A stretch of 64,000 bases of DNA, taken from assembly GCA_963576725.1 (NCBI GenBank), contig OY755236.1, forward strand, positions 64,392,636 to 64,456,635. The letters are read 5' to 3'. The notes beneath the pieces were generated by a model. It was not told the DNA's origin. It saw only the letters and a list, made by a program, of their open reading frames with translations, and did no database searches. Shown piece after piece: positions 1-12,306 of the stretch (position 1 is the first letter of the stretch; every line of letters starts with the position of its first letter). Position numbers and translations under genes: made by a program. Origin of the DNA: Azorinus chamasolen. Taxonomy: Eukaryota; Mollusca; Bivalvia; Cardiida; Solecurtidae.

Positions 1-305
1 TAACCCGGCACTAAATTAATATTAATGTAAGAAATAATGACACATTGAAGAATAATTGAAAAAAAATATCATACACATATAAGCACGATAATGTTTTGTT
101 TGGGCAGAAATTATCTAATGAGACTCATATGATTCCATAAGCAAACAGAGTAGATCCTGATCAAACGACTCCTGTAGATCTACTCTATTTGTAAAAACGC
201 CAAAGTTGTCTCTATGAGGTAAACTGTCAAATAGGAGTCGTCTGATCTGGAACTACGCTGTTTGCAAAGACGACAAAGGCGCCCCCTATCAGGTAAAGTG
301 TTAAA
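1..305. mobile_element. Family A MITE (left end at the window edge)
   Basis: TAACCCGGCACTAAATTAAT start, AAGAAATAATGACA segment, GCAAACAGAGTAGATCCTGA, and an end at GTAAAGTGTTAA. The central hairpin is rearranged: a partial second right arm follows the first. Confidence 0.6.
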
Positions 306-479
306 CTGATTTATTATTGAGTTCTACTTTGAAACTATAGCAGTTAATTTAATAGTTTCGTCAGATTATAATTTCAGGTAGGCGACATCAGATATACACG
401 CCAAGACAAACAGATATAGTGGCCCAAAGCTAAACATATCTCCTGTCTGTAACCTTTGACCCTTGTGTGCCAAGAGTCC

Positions 480-720
480 CTTTAAAATAACATAGGCAAA
501 CTGGTGGTAGCTAAATGCTGATCAAAAGTAATGCAGAAAACTCATAGAGGACCTTTCTGCATTACCTTTGTCCTGCATTAAGCATCCATCTGCTTTTTCA
601 GACTCCTACGTTCATGAAGATTTTGATTGACAGATAGTACAAATCACGATGGGGTGCTGGGGTGCGGGGGCTTCTCCAGGAGCCCTCTGATCTGAATCTC
701 AACTGTCTGCAAAAGCTAGT
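480..720. mobile_element. Degenerate family C and E remnants
   Basis: AATGCAGAAAACTCATAGAG...CTTTCTGCATTAC hairpin and CTGCATTAAGCATCCATCTG (C), followed by CCAGGAGCCCTCTGATCTGA (E-type right arm). Confidence 0.5.
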
Positions 721-939
721 ACACTAGTTTCTCGCATGCATTCAAAGGATTTAATCGCGATGTCAACTTATTTTGGCAAAATTCTACCGTAAGAACATGA
801 AGCAGATAACCTTACTCCCTTAGAGGTAAACAAATAAATATTTACCTTTAGAAGTGTCGAGGGTGATGACGAATTTACATTATTGTATTCTTTAATTAGC
901 ACGCAACTTTATTTTTTCGCTACATAAATTCTGCATGTA

Positions 940-1860
940 ACGATTATCAGAGAAACAATTCTTCAATTTCTTTTTTTTAAACCTGATCGATTTTTTAAAC
1001 CGACTGGATCCTGATAAAATACAGACTTACATAGCGTTCCACCTGGATCCAAACTATTTGCAATGGTTATTTTAAATTATCCAGGAGCGTATTAAAAGTT
1101 AAAGAGATTTACAAACTCTTGGAACGCTGAGTAATTGTCATCTGCAAAATACTCAGTTTGTCGTTTGCTACAATCCTCAAAGTCAGTTTTTCCCTTATAT
1201 TTCTCTTCCAAAAATAGAGCCAGATTGTCAAATAGTTTGGATCCTGATGAAGGACCGAATTATTATGCGTTCTATATGGATCAAAATAATGTGCAAATGT
1301 TGTCACGAATCACGAATTCAATGCTAGCGTACAAAGAGTCGGGTCTCATTCTGTTCAAATACCGTATTCTCCCTAATAAATGCACCCACTCTAATAAACA
1401 CCCCTTACTTCTAGGGTGGTAGTTAAGGAAGATGGAAAGCGACACAGAAAGTTCGTCTAGAAGCTTTCTGTGTCGCTTTCATTCTACATTAAGCAATGTG
1501 TGTACAATATGCAAGAAGCTCCTTTTAAGACATTTTACGCCCCGAGAGCGTTTGTTAGAGATTACATGTATATGGTATGTGTTACGATCGATATTTCCAT
1601 TGAATGATTTACATTTTTTAAACATTTCCCCGCTTTGAAAAAACATGTCCGCCTAAAATCTGGATCTGGTGCAATGTTCACTACTTCCAATTCAATCAAG
1701 CTCTTTAGAAACTATTGACCGAGTGTCAATTAGATTGGATCCTGATCAGACACAGAATTACTCGGTGTCTCATCTGGATCCAAGCTGTTTGCAAATGCCA
1801 TGTCAGGTCGCGAGTATCGCGATAATGGTTAAGGTATCGGGTGTTTCGTATTGACTCAAT
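940..1860. mobile_element. Cluster of degenerate family D MITEs
   Basis: Three GGATCC-type arms: about 1000-1075, 1230-1300 and 1735-1800, each of the form TTGGATCCTGATGA...CATCTGGATCCAAACTGTTTGCAAA. Between them at 1434-1480 is a C-like hairpin with GAAAGCGACACAGAAAG arms. Confidence 0.5.
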
Positions 1861-1861
1861 G

Positions 1862-2610
1862 GCATGGACCAATTGTGTTTAGTAAATGTAGTATACTAAT
1901 GAAGTGAACCGAACAACTCAGTATGTCAAATAAATCCCATAAATAACTTTTGGAAGGCTGTTTGAGAATCTGTGGCATGGTTGGTTCACAAGCAGTATGG
2001 ACCCAAACGAGATGCCTGACATGCATGCGGTAGTGACATAACTTGTGCAACGTGTTCAAGCAGATACTCTGTTTCATTTCCCAGAAGAAGTCTTCTTTAG
2101 TTTTCGTTAAGCTTCTTCATAAGGTAGTAACTCAAAATTCATCTTGTCCTTAATGTGCTGAATTCCGTAGGTCAATATATACAGTGAAACAGAGGCAGGT
2201 GAGCCTTTGGGCAGCCACAAAAAGACCCCAAAGATAACATATTGTCCTTGGACACTTCAAAAGAACGTAGATGGAATTAAGAGAGCTGTTTTTCAAGTAG
2301 CCGCACTGAGAATATTGTCGGGGGGGGGGGGGGGGGGAAGGTGGGGTATCATTGACAAAACCACACGATGTAGAAAGAGCCCCAAGTCCATGAGAGCGGA
2401 TCTGTAGGAAATTAAGATCTCGGTCAGAGATCTCTGATTAAGCCAGACGGATGACAGATGCAGTCCATCTAGAAATGCATACGGCTAGCTATTAGGCATA
2501 GACTTACATAGAGTTGAACATTCTTGGTGCGTATGAAATAGCAGACAAGTGGTAATTGCATGTACTTAGTTTCGAGATGCTTTCAAAAAGTGTGGACATT
2601 ATCCTTTCCC
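1862..2610. other. No gene recognised
   Basis: Apparently unique sequence with a 17-bp poly-G run (2321-2337). Short open frames only, no splice-supported exon seen. Confidence 0.4.
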
Positions 2611-2619
2611 AAACGCACG

Positions 2620-3040
2620 GGTGCAAAGTCATCCGCTGTACGTTATCACTCAGTGTGCAGTGTCATCCAGCTTGCGTTGTCACTCGGTGTGCAATGTCAT
2701 CCGGCGCGCGTTGTCACCCTGTGTGCAATGTCATCTGGCGTGCGTTGTCACTCGGCGTGCAAAGTCATCCGCTGTGCGCTATCACTCAGTGTGCAGTGGC
2801 ATCCAGCTTGCGTTGTCACTCTGTGTGCAATGTCACCCGGCGTGCGTTGTCACTTGATGTGCAATGTCATCTGGCGTGCGTTGTCACTCGGCGTGCAATG
2901 TCACCCGGCGTGCAATATCACCTGGAGTGCGTTGTCACTCGGCGTGCAATGTCACCCGGCGTGCAATATCACCTGGAGTGCGTTGTTACTCGGCGTGCAA
3001 TGTCACCCGGCGTACGTTTTCACTCGGCGTATACCGAGGA
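2620..3040 (+). repeat. 17-bp minisatellite
   Basis: About 24 tandem copies of a 17-mer, GTGCAATGTCATCCGGC and variants (GTGCGTTGTCACTCGGC). The unit has no stop in any forward frame and its length is not a multiple of three, so all three forward frames stay open and give Cys/His/Ser/Val-rich shadows. Unusually GC-rich for the window. Confidence 0.9.
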
Positions 3041-3179
3041 TCGAGGTTGTTTAACACACCAAGTTTAATATTGGAAACGAATGAAAGGAGCAGAAAATTA
3101 CAGCAAATGATATATTGTGGAGGCTGTTAATCCTTAAATGCGAGAAATAAGTGTATTGACATCTGTAACCAGTGTATAT

Positions 3180-3480
3180 CCAGATCAGAGGGTTCTTAGA
3201 GGAGCCCTCTGATCACGGTCTGAACTGTTTGTCATAAAAAAACCCTCAAACAAAGTGCAGCATATCATACTGGGCTCTATAGATAAACACTAATGGGTCA
3301 CCCCTCTATGAATAGTCAGCGTTCAATGGGTTTAATGGGCCAAATGCTCAAACAAACCAATAAAGAGTATTGCTGGTACAACCTAAAACCCTTTCCTACA
3401 GGAGCCCTTTGATCGGGGTCTGCGTTGTTTATCCTTCAAACTCTTGTAGCAATTTTAGCCTTTCATACAGAATGGACTCC
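3180..3480. mobile_element. Family E MITE remnants
   Basis: GATCAGAGGGTTCTTAGAGG...CCCTCTGATCACGGTC with AACTGTTTGTCA, and a second right arm GGAGCCCTTTGATCGGGGTC. The internal AATGGACTCC body is shared with 8217-8400 and 23690-23880. Confidence 0.55.
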
Positions 3481-3489
3481 ATAGTTTTT

Positions 3490-3709
3490 TTCCCTTTTCA
3501 CGCATTTGCAAAGAGAGTAGAGCAAGATCAGACGGAACCTATAAGAGCAGTCTGATCAGGGTCTGCAAATGGAATGTGATAGAGCTGTCTCTTTACTTTC
3601 TAAAATGGCTACAGTGTTCAAAGTTCTATATGTCATTATAACTATTTTGTCCATAGATATTCATTTGGTACTGAAATTTGGAATACATATAGAACAGGGA
3701 AAGGGTTAA
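3490..3709. mobile_element. Family A MITE
   Basis: TCACGCATTTGCAAAGAGAG, hairpin around CCTATAAGAGCAGTCTGATC, body TTTCTAAAATGGCTACA, and right end GGGAAAGGGTTAA (TTAA 3706-3709). Confidence 0.65.
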
Positions 3710-4370
3710 TTAAACAATTATGGGCCATTCCACTTTGAATATTCAGCGTAGAAAGGTTGAAAAATGAAAACGTATGTAAAGTGACCTAAAAGAACTTGTC
3801 AACAAAACGTATACACTCGACAGGCACCAGTAGCCGTCGGTGAATTAATATGCACGTGTGGTTGATAAAGCATACGCCTATTAACCCATAAAACACCGAT
3901 GGTTTAACCTTATACTCGATAGATACGGCTTTTAACGCATTTTCAAACACAGAGTAGACCAAACTCAGACGGCTTAAATAGATGTTCAGTATGAAAGTTT
4001 TCGAAGCAGAAAGTTTTGAATATCGCCAAAAAAGTGCACATAATATTTCTGTAATAGAACCCTCTACTACCTGTGGCCAACCACTTACACTGCAAGCACT
4101 GCTGGTTCCCCGGAGACAGATAACCATCTTACAGACGTATATACCGCTAGGCTAATTGGAAACATGCGGCCACGGGGATGTGCTTTGAGCGATTATGCGA
4201 TGTAATAATTAGTAGATTCAGTAATTATTTCAGCTAGTATGTACGACCGACCGTGTTATTAACATATGTTTGTTACAGCCCCAACAAATATACCACCGGT
4301 GTACAGAACAGCGTCACTCGAGAATCTTGGCTTTAGGTTGATGGGTACATTTGACCTGGTGTGATATCTG
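3710..4370. other. No gene recognised
   Basis: Unique-looking sequence with a 113-codon minus-strand open frame (3786-4127). It has no recognisable domain and no coding signature, so it is not called. Confidence 0.4.
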
Positions 4371-4373
4371 ATT

Positions 4374-4630
4374 TTAACCCCCTCACTACATGAATATTCG
4401 TTTAAGAAATAAATAACATCATGAATATTCATTATATTATTTTTTATAATGGCACATGAACACGGGAAAGTTTGGCACTGGCCGAACGTGTAGAATCATA
4501 TCCATATTATTTCATAAACAAACAGAGCAGACCCTGATCAGATATCTCATACAGGAGTCAACTAATCTAGGTCTACTTTGTTTGCAAATGCATAGAAGGG
4601 CACATTTATGGTCATGGAGTAAATAGTTAA
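4374..4630. mobile_element. Family A MITE, both TTAA ends
   Basis: TTAACCCCCTCACTACATGA (4374) to GTAAATAGTTAA (4627-4630). The centre is AGATATCTCATACAGGAGTC. Confidence 0.7.
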
Positions 4631-4769
4631 AACATGTCTTAAGTTGCATTAATAGTAACACCAGTTTGCTGCTTTTGAGTGCTTACATTTTAAGAAGTGT
4701 TTAATTTACATCTGATGTATTGTTGTGCCACTGTACAATGAAGATATTTGAATAAAGAATAAATATTGG

Positions 4770-5100
4770 ACGGTGTTAAGAAACGGAGGAGTTCATTTTA
4801 AATCCAATGCCAATACAATTAAAGGAGAGTAATAGTTGGTCAAGTCAAACAAAACCAGATCCACAGGATATTTGTCTAAACCATTTAAACCACTTAATGA
4901 ATAAGCATGCAATGGAGAATGCATGGCAAATGAACATAGGGTTTAATGGGCCATGGCAGAAACTACAGAATCGGGTCTGTATTAGTTCATAGGCAGACAT
5001 GACAGACCCTGACCAGAAGGCTCCTATAGGAGGCGTCTGATCTGGATCTTCTCTATTTGCAAAGGTGCAAAAAGTGTTTCTATCATGGGAAATGGTTAAT
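4770..5100. mobile_element. Family A MITE, left end decayed
   Basis: Hairpin ACCAGAAGGCTCCTATAGGA with right arm GTCTGATCTGGATCTTCTC, closing at ATGGTTAA near 5099. Confidence 0.55.
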
Positions 5101-5399
5101 CTAAACCTTTAGATAAGAAATCACACCAGCTAACTTTCGATACCAGCTTTCTAGATAGGATATTCGAGTTAAAAATGGCGACTATTGGAGCACTAATTTT
5201 GACATAAACTAGCCTGCAACTTAAAAAATGTACTTATTGGAGTAGCCTAGTCGAAACAATAAATTAAAACCTGTCAACAAAAGTAACACATTTCACTCAA
5301 AACATTTCAGCTTCGTGACACGTTTCTGACAATGATAAATGCTTAAGACACTTAACGCTTAACCTTTTACAAGCAATGTAAAAAGTACATTATGACCCG

Positions 5400-5640
5400 A
5401 CCCTTTTTTTAAACTCCTTAAGTATGCCTTCAATGCTTTTGCAAACAAAGTAGATCCAGATCAGACGGCTCCCGTAGGAGCCGTCTGATAAGGGTCTGCT
5501 CTGTTTGCTTATGATGTAATATAGATATTACTCTACATTTTTGTCAACGCCAAAATATCCTGTATTCATGTGTCATTATGAAAATTTATAAAATTAATAG
5601 CCATTGTGTCATTATTTGTCTCTACATCTACAAGAATTCA
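5400..5640. mobile_element. Family A MITE, ends decayed
   Basis: Near-perfect centre CAGACGGCTCCCGTAGGAGC plus CGTCTGATAAGGGTCTGCTC, then GTCATTATTTGTCTCTACAT. Confidence 0.6.
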
Positions 5641-5719
5641 ACTCGACGGTCAAACGGTTTCCCGTGTTTTGACCATGACAAAAACTCTATAATTAGATCT
5701 ACATGTATGTATATCACTG

Positions 5720-6290
5720 CATAAGAAACCAAGGCAGACCCTAATCAGACAGCCCGTACAGGACGCAAAGGCGTTAACATGTCTTTTTTATGGAATATAT
5801 TGTTAAAGCGACACAATTTATACAGAAAGCTCCAGTAAAGGCTTTCTACATTACTTTCGTTTTGCATTGAGAAACCGCCTGTTGATAAAGACCAATGTCT
5901 TTCTGACTCTTCCATGCATATAGCAGTCGCTTTATATAGGTTCTACTGCATTCTATTTGATCATTATAGCATTTACATACAACGGATCTTCAGTTGTCAA
6001 AATGACAACACGGCCGTACTCACAATAAAGAGCAATTGTTCCGTTTTGTAAAGTGTTAACACAGAAGTGGGATAATAACCCAATGATTATGAATTACACG
6101 TGTTAACGCTTTACCTCATGGTTATACTTGTAGGAAATAATGACATCATGGCTGGTTATTAGGATTTTTGTAATGGGATATGTACACAAGACGTTTGACC
6201 ATAGCAGAAACTGTAGAGTCAGATCTACATAATTACATAAGCTAAGCAAAAAGTCAGACTCTGATCAAACAGCTCCTATATAAAATCATT
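5720..6290. mobile_element. Truncated family A copies around a family C copy
   Basis: An A fragment (5725-5770), a C fragment with TACAGAAAGCTCCAGTAAAG and CTTTCTACATTACTTTCG (5815-5960), and an A left half starting TTAACGCTTTACCTCATGG (6108) that stops at the hairpin. Confidence 0.5.
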
Positions 6291-7470
6291 TAATGATATT
6301 AGTTTTTTCATATAAATCTTCATGAAATAGCCAAAATAGAAATGGTTCAATGGTTATGAGAATTCTTAAACACGCGTTTGTAGACCGATTGTCTTTAGGA
6401 CAACAAGCACACAGATTGGATTGAAATTAATGACCAAGTCTGCTTTAACATACATTTAGTTGCAAGACGGACTGGTAGAAATTGTCAAAATTGAAACAAA
6501 GCAGGCGAAATGTTTGCAGCAGACGATATTTACAGTGGGCTAGGGTGGTGGTGGGGCATGTACCTTCAGTAGTGATGCATGTACTTGCACGGATACCATG
6601 ACAGTATGGCATACTCCCAACATCCTTCATCATAACCAACTGACATAAGGAAACTGTTTGGATGCACATCTCAAACTAAGCAATGCTTTCACCGCCAAAT
6701 AAAGTTCGCATCCTCAGATTATCGTCTGGCCCATGGTTTAAAAGTGGGATTATTTTCACCCCTTTTTTTAAATAAATAAAAATATACATGTAATTACGGG
6801 TGCTATACAGTTTGGATCCTGATAAGTTAGCGAGTCTCTCGACATCCTAGCTGGATACAGCCTGATTGCAAAGGTTATCAGACAATTTGCCTATGACTGC
6901 GAAAAGATTCAATCAGATTTTTGTTTTTGGTAACTAGAATCTAAACTAAGACCGAATTATTGAAACGAAATGTTGATTTTTTTAAAATAAAGCAGTCGGC
7001 ATTTTTCGCAGACGACAATCAGTTAGTGTTGAAAGTATCTTGCGAGGAAGGCAATGGTTGACTGGTACTCAGTCGTACATAGACTTGAACGATATACATG
7101 TACAGCAGAACAGTCTTAAGCGGCTAGTCATAATTAGACCTCTTTTTGATAGACACTTAAGACAGGTTCGATCTGCTGTACTACAAAATAGTACATGCAG
7201 TAACAATGAGCATATTGTGAGAAATCCCCATTCTTTCTGAAATTGCCGTTTTTTAGCGGCAACAGGGATTTGGAAGTGTTCACAAGTGTATGGCCTCCTC
7301 TTGAATATCTATATAAGTTGATTAATTATACAGTAAAAACCTTCCAATGCTCGAGACTATTGAATGGATGGTTCTTAGACAGGTGTTGCACTTTTGCCAC
7401 AGTAACAGAAGTTTACCTCCTAAATCACAGAAAAAAACTCTAAACCGGATGTTTAGATAAGTATCATAAA
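6291..7470. other. No gene recognised
   Basis: Mostly unique sequence with a degenerate family D arm at about 6810-6880. Short open frames in both strands lack domain signatures. Confidence 0.4.
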
Positions 7471-7477
7471 CCGGTCT

Positions 7478-7761
7478 TTAACCTTTTACTCCATGCATAT
7501 TCATGTTAGAAATAATGGCACCTTGACTATCAATTAGATTAATAATAATAATAATAATAATGATAATAATAATTATTAATAAAGACTTTATTAATTGCAC
7601 ATGGGCACAGGAATGTTTGGCCATTACAGAAACTGTAAAACCATATCTATATATCGGCATAAGCAAACAGAGCAGACCCTGGTCGACGGCTCCTACAAAA
7701 GTCGTCTGAGCTGGGCCTATCTAAATGCATGGAAAAGCGTATCTATGGAGTAAAGGGTTTA
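7478..7761. mobile_element. Family A MITE with AAT expansion
   Basis: TTAACCTTTTACTCCATGCA to GGAGTAAAGGGTTTA. The right centre GCAAACAGAGCAGACCCTGG is intact. Confidence 0.7.
7540..7583. repeat. (AAT)n microsatellite
   Basis: AATAATAATAATAATAATGA run expanding inside a family A MITE (7478-7761). Confidence 0.9.
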
Positions 7762-8216
7762 GGCCGGTGGCAGCTTAATGCAAGGGGTGGGGGTGGGGGT
7801 GGGTGGTTCATACAGAAACTCCAAAAGGAGCATTTTTCTGACTATCCCCATGTATGAAGCAGCCATCTACATTATAGGATCTAATTGTTGCTTTATTAAA
7901 AATACGGTCCAGGCATGTTTTACTTTATTCTGCAATCTCCCCAATCACACATCACAATCAAAACTTTACCGCTCACACAAAGTGTACAACCCTGTTTTTA
8001 ACATTCGCAATCATGTCACAGTTGCATAAATCACGTTATGGAAAAACACGCCAGTATCATTTGTCAAGATCTGTAACTGACAATGGAAATGGGTTTGATT
8101 TTGAGGGAGAGAAAATCTACAAGTATGTCGAGAAGAAAAATACGTTCTTTATCTAAATGTAGATCTAACTTGAATTATAATGTTCTGCGTATTTCATTCA
8201 TATATACAAACCACTA

Positions 8217-8400
8217 ACCCTTTCAGTCCGGGACACGCATGCACTGTCATTTGCAAACAGTGTAGACCTAGATCAGAGGGCTCCTAGAGGAGACCTCTGA
8301 TCAGGGTCTGCACTGTTTGTCATTCGTAACCCTCTAGCAAGTTTAAGCCTTTCATACTGAGTGGACTCTTTAGTTAGACATTGAAGGGCTAGTCCACTCT
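8217..8400. mobile_element. Family E MITE
   Basis: AACCCTTTCAGTCCGGGACA, hairpin GATCAGAGGGCTCCTAGAGG...CCTCTGATCAGGG, CACTGTTTGTCATTCG, then a body with CATACTGAGTGGACTC. Confidence 0.65.
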
Positions 8401-8569
8401 GATATGTCAGGGTGAACTGAGTAAACGTTTTCAAGTCGTCTTCATTCTTTAGTACATATGATACGCATTTATACCTGAAGCGACGAGAAAATCTATATCA
8501 CCGTAACGCACATAATCATTTTTTAACTTTAATCAACTCTTCACCTACGCTTTGTATATCATATATGAC

Positions 8570-8990
8570 GTTTGCAACCAGTTTAGATCCAGATAAGACA
8601 CTGAATCAAGCATTAAAATTGTTTGTCACCCTGGTCGCCGTGACCGGGATATATTTCAGAAGGTAGAAATGGAATTCAATACACTTTGAAACAATAAACG
8701 GACAACTGTTGCAGCCTACACTTACTTAGCAGGTGAAACTTCAAACATGTAGTTGATTAACATCGATGCAAGACTCAACCCACTATTCCTATTACCTCAA
8801 AAAATTCCTGTATCAAAATATACAATAATCAAATTGTTTGTAATGGCAAGTAATAGAGAAGAAGATGGCATATACGGTAACAGAGTGGACCCTGATCACA
8901 CAGCTGCCACAGGAGTTGTTTTATATACATGTATGTCTACTCTGTTTGAAAAGGTGTAAAATGTCGGGAGTCAAGTAAATATTTAACTAT
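8570..8990. mobile_element. Degenerate D-type and A-type remnants
   Basis: GTTTGCAACCAGTTTAGATC at 8573 (D-like); AGTGGACCCTGATCACACAG then TCTACTCTGTTTGAAAAGG at 8880-8956 (A-like). Confidence 0.45.
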
Positions 8991-9016
8991 TCACCTGATA
9001 AACACGATCTAAATTA

Positions 9017-9220
9017 CAGTAAAAGCTCTCTATGACGACCACTAGATTATTTTTATTAGTTGGTATTTAGGGCAGGTGGCTGCTTAAAGTAAGGTGAAAG
9101 TAAAACAGGACGCTCATATAGGAGCGTTCTGTTTTACCTTCACCTTGCTTTAAGCAGCCACCTGCCTTTAACACAAAATACTTGATGTAATTAAGTGGCC
9201 GTTATAGAGAGGTTTTACTG
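9017..9220. mobile_element. Family C MITE, complete, TA target site
   Basis: Inverted ends CAGTAAAAGCTCTCTATGAC and GTTATAGAGAGGTTTTACTG, flanked by TA on both sides. The interior palindrome contains GGCAGGTGGCTGCTTAAAG / CTTTAAGCAGCCACCTGCC, with apex CTCATATAGGAG. CAGT ends with TA duplication point to the pogo/Tc1-mariner group. Confidence 0.8.
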
Positions 9221-9299
9221 TACATTTGCAAACAGCTTGGATCAAGCAATAGTTTCACAAAAGCTTGAACAAATCTTTTTTAAATCTTTTTTAACAAAG

Positions 9300-9548
9300 T
9301 TAACCCTTTCCCTGTTCTATATTTATTTCAAATTTAAAAAACTACTGAATATTCATGGAGAGAATAGTTATAATGAAATAGGGAAGGTGGGATATTGTAG
9401 TCATTTTAGAAAGTAAAGAAACAGATGCATCAAAATCCATTAGCAAACAGAGCAGACCCTGATCAGATGGCTCCTACAGGAGACGTTTGGTCTGGGGTCA
9501 CTCTGTTTGCAAATGCGTGAAAATCATTTATATGAAGGAACGTGTTAA
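9300..9548. mobile_element. Family A MITE, complete
   Basis: TTAACCCTTTCCCTGTTCTA to AAGGAACGTGTTAA. Centre CTGATCAGATGGCTCCTACA...GACGTTTGGTC. Confidence 0.75.
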
Positions 9549-10081
9549 ACGAAAAATGTAACATATCAGAATTTAAGCAGACATCATTTTCGTAGCAGAC
9601 TAAGGGTTAATATGACGAGTGCCAGTCACTACAAAATGTCTGAAAAAGTTATCCTCCAAGCACGTGCTCTATACAGTAAACCTCTCTATAACGACACGAG
9701 GTTTTACTGTACTCTTAAACCGATGTCCAGCTTTGAATATGCTCGTCTTACTCAAACTCTCTTCTGCTGCGCTGTAGCTACTTTCCGATTTATTTATTCT
9801 TTTGGGATATTTTCAAAGTGACACACAGCTTGGATCTAGATGAGGTACTGAGGTAATTGGCGTCTTATCTAGATCCAAACCGCAAAAAGCCAGCCAGGTG
9901 GCGCTTATAGCAGAATAAGAGTTAACAATGCTCCTGGATACAAACCTGTGTAAACAATTGGCTGAATGACAGACTGATTGGACCCTGATGAGACAAAGTG
10001 ATACTCGACGTCAAACCTGGATGCAAATTGCATACAAATTAGGTTGCAATTAGCAGAGTAATGGTAAATAAAATCTACGTT

Positions 10082-10300
10082 TAACCCTCTACTCCATAAA
10101 TACGCCTTGCAAAGAGAGCAGACCCAGATCAGACGGCTCCTGTAGGAGCTGTCTGATCAGAGTCTACTCCGTTTGCTTATGGCATAATGTGGATATGACT
10201 ACAGCTTCTGCTATGCATGATGGCCAAAACTTTCTGTGCACATGTGTTTTTTTTAACAATAAATCTAAAAAATATTCACGAGGTCCTTAAGACGTCCATT
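10082..10300. mobile_element. Family A MITE, right end decayed
   Basis: TTTAACCCTCTACTCCATAA start and a near-perfect centre CAGACGGCTCCTGTAGGAGC plus TGTCTGATCAGAGTC. Confidence 0.65.
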
Positions 10301-10323
10301 ATTTTTATTGACCATTAACTAAT

Positions 10324-10738
10324 TACAGTAAATCCCTCTTTACTAGACGTTAAATGTAGCATAACTATCGATCTTAGAGACAGGTGGCAGCTTAATGCAG
10401 GGTGAAAGTCATGCAGAAAGCTCCTCTAGGAGATTTCTGCATGCCCCCCCCCCCCTCCTGCATAAAGCAGCCACTTGCCTAAAAGTAAAGTACAGATAAG
10501 GTAAAATAGAACCCTTTTAATCTGGATGTTAAATTAACTATAAGTATCGATCTTGGAGACAGGTGGTAGCTTAATGCAGGGTTAAAGTCACGCAGAAAGC
10601 TGCTAGGGCAGCTTTCTGCATGTGAAAGCCATGCAGAAATCTCCTAGAGGAGTTTTCTGCATGACTTTCAGCTACCTGCTTAAAAAGTACCTCCATTATT
10701 ATTTTCTAGTATTCCGGTTTAGAGAGGATTTTACTGTA
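10324..10738. mobile_element. Two adjacent family C MITEs
   Basis: Each shows GACAGGTGGYAGCTTAATGC and GTCATGCAGAAAGCTCC/GGAGATTTCTGCATG-type arms. The second has two successive hairpins (10598-10620 and 10630-10665) and ends GAGGATTTTACTGTA. A poly-C run sits at 10446-10455. Confidence 0.65.
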
Positions 10739-10985
10739 CTAGAACCTGTGGTAACCTTTGTAAACGGTTACGATCCATATGAGACGTCGAGTACTCGGCA
10801 TTTTATAGTTCATATTGCTTGTCTCGTCGATTACAAATTTGACTAGAAACGAAGGAAACATAAATATTTAGAAATGCAGCAAACGACAATGTGTGCAACA
10901 TATACTTACTTTTTTTGCAAAGAATTTACTTTGACAATGAATTTAAACATCTTTCGATCAAGCCTCATCCGTCTTCACACACTTA

Positions 10986-11145
10986 AGAAATGAATGACGT
11001 GCTCCCGGTGTTCATGAGGTTATGCAACGCATAGCTTTACGAGCAAAGTTAGTGAAGCCCGAAGGGCTTCACGTGAATCTTTGCTCGTAAAGCTATGCGT
11101 TGCATAACCTCATGAACACCGGGAGCACGTCATTTATTTCTTATG
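10986..11145. repeat. Long near-perfect hairpin
   Basis: A ~160-bp inverted repeat: GACGTGCTCCCGGTGTTCAT on the left is matched by ATGAACACCGGGAGCACGTC on the right. The apex is GTGAAGCCCGAAGGGCTTCAC with a small internal mismatch. Flanks are AAGAAATGA and TTATTTCTTA. It carries none of the usual MITE ends or apex. Confidence 0.85.
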
Positions 11146-12046
11146 TTTATATTCCATTGTATTTCTTATATTTCAACGGATTTTTTTTAAATATTATATA
11201 CCGGTCACGTAATAGCCGCTATCTAGGTCGTTGCCAGGTTCGTTTCTAACGTAGTAGGATTGTTGGAGATAACACGGAAGTGACGTTACGTCGCTTGGGA
11301 ACAGACGTTGATTAATAGAGTTTGAATGTAGTACGCAAAGAGAGAATTGAGAGAAGTAAATTGTGAAAGAAGAAGACGTGTCAATCATCTATTCCCGTCC
11401 CATATAGACAAGGATCTCTATATATGGTATGAAAAATAGTCCCAAACACATATTATAAATATAGAATGAATACAAGATTTTAATCAGTAAATTGTCCAGC
11501 GGAATTCTGGGAAAAGGAGAACCGACTCAAACCGGTATTGAAATGAACGTTCATGGGAAAATGCAACTTTCTTTTTAGAATAAGGTTATATAAGGACGTT
11601 GCAGGGCGAATGTAAATATTTGTTCATAAACTCAACGTGAATATCTATAATATATATAGCTAAGCTTTAGTTTCCTTGAAATGTGACGTCAGTATGGCGT
11701 AGATGAACCCCTTAGCACTCTACTGACCATTCATGATAACCTTTGCAAACAGTTTGGATCCAGATGAGATGCCAAGTAGGTAGGAGACTCATCAGAATCC
11801 AAACTGTTTGTCACTGTCAAGATATGTAAGAAAAATATCTACATGTACTTTTAAAATTGAAACAGACGACAATAAGTGCAGACGATAAAGGGAATCTGAC
11901 GATAATTTGAGCAGAAAAGTGGTTTAGTGTGCTGCATGTATGGGTCGTTATGTAAAAACAATATGTCAAGTTGATATTAAGACCAAATTCGTGGTGTAAA
12001 GTACACCAGCGGCATTGCAACCCGACAAGGTATGGACAGCCGCTGT
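11146..12046. other. Unique sequence plus one degenerate family D copy
   Basis: A D copy at about 11740-11890 has CAGTTTGGATCCAGATGAGA and ACTCATCAGAATCCAAACTG. The remainder shows no recognisable gene. Confidence 0.5.
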
Positions 12047-12306
12047 TTAACCCTTTCCCTCATTTAAACGTGTTTTTCATGCATTTGCAAACAGAGAAAA
12101 CCCAGATCAGACGGCACCTATAGGAGCCATCTGATCGGGATATGCTCTGTTTGCAAATGGAATTTGATCTGTCTCTTTATCTGTCTCTTTACTTTCTAAA
12201 ATGGCTACAATGTTCCACCTTCCACATTTCATTTTAACTATTTTATACATGACTATTCAGCAGGTAGATTCTATTGAAAATTGGAATAAACATAAAACAG
12301 GATTAA
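12047..12306. mobile_element. Family A MITE, complete
   Basis: TTAACCCTTTCCCTCATTTA to ACAGGATTAA. Centre GATCAGACGGCACCTATAGG...CCATCTGATCGGG. It is 214 bp past the PDZ exon donor, in that gene's first intron. Confidence 0.75.

Noticed and set aside
2556..3068. Open frames of 164-170 codons in overlapping forward frames
   Set aside because: They follow from a stop-free 17-bp tandem repeat and show no domain.
3786..4127. 113-codon minus-strand frame
   Set aside because: No domain, no coding bias and no splice context; such length occurs by chance in 64 kb.
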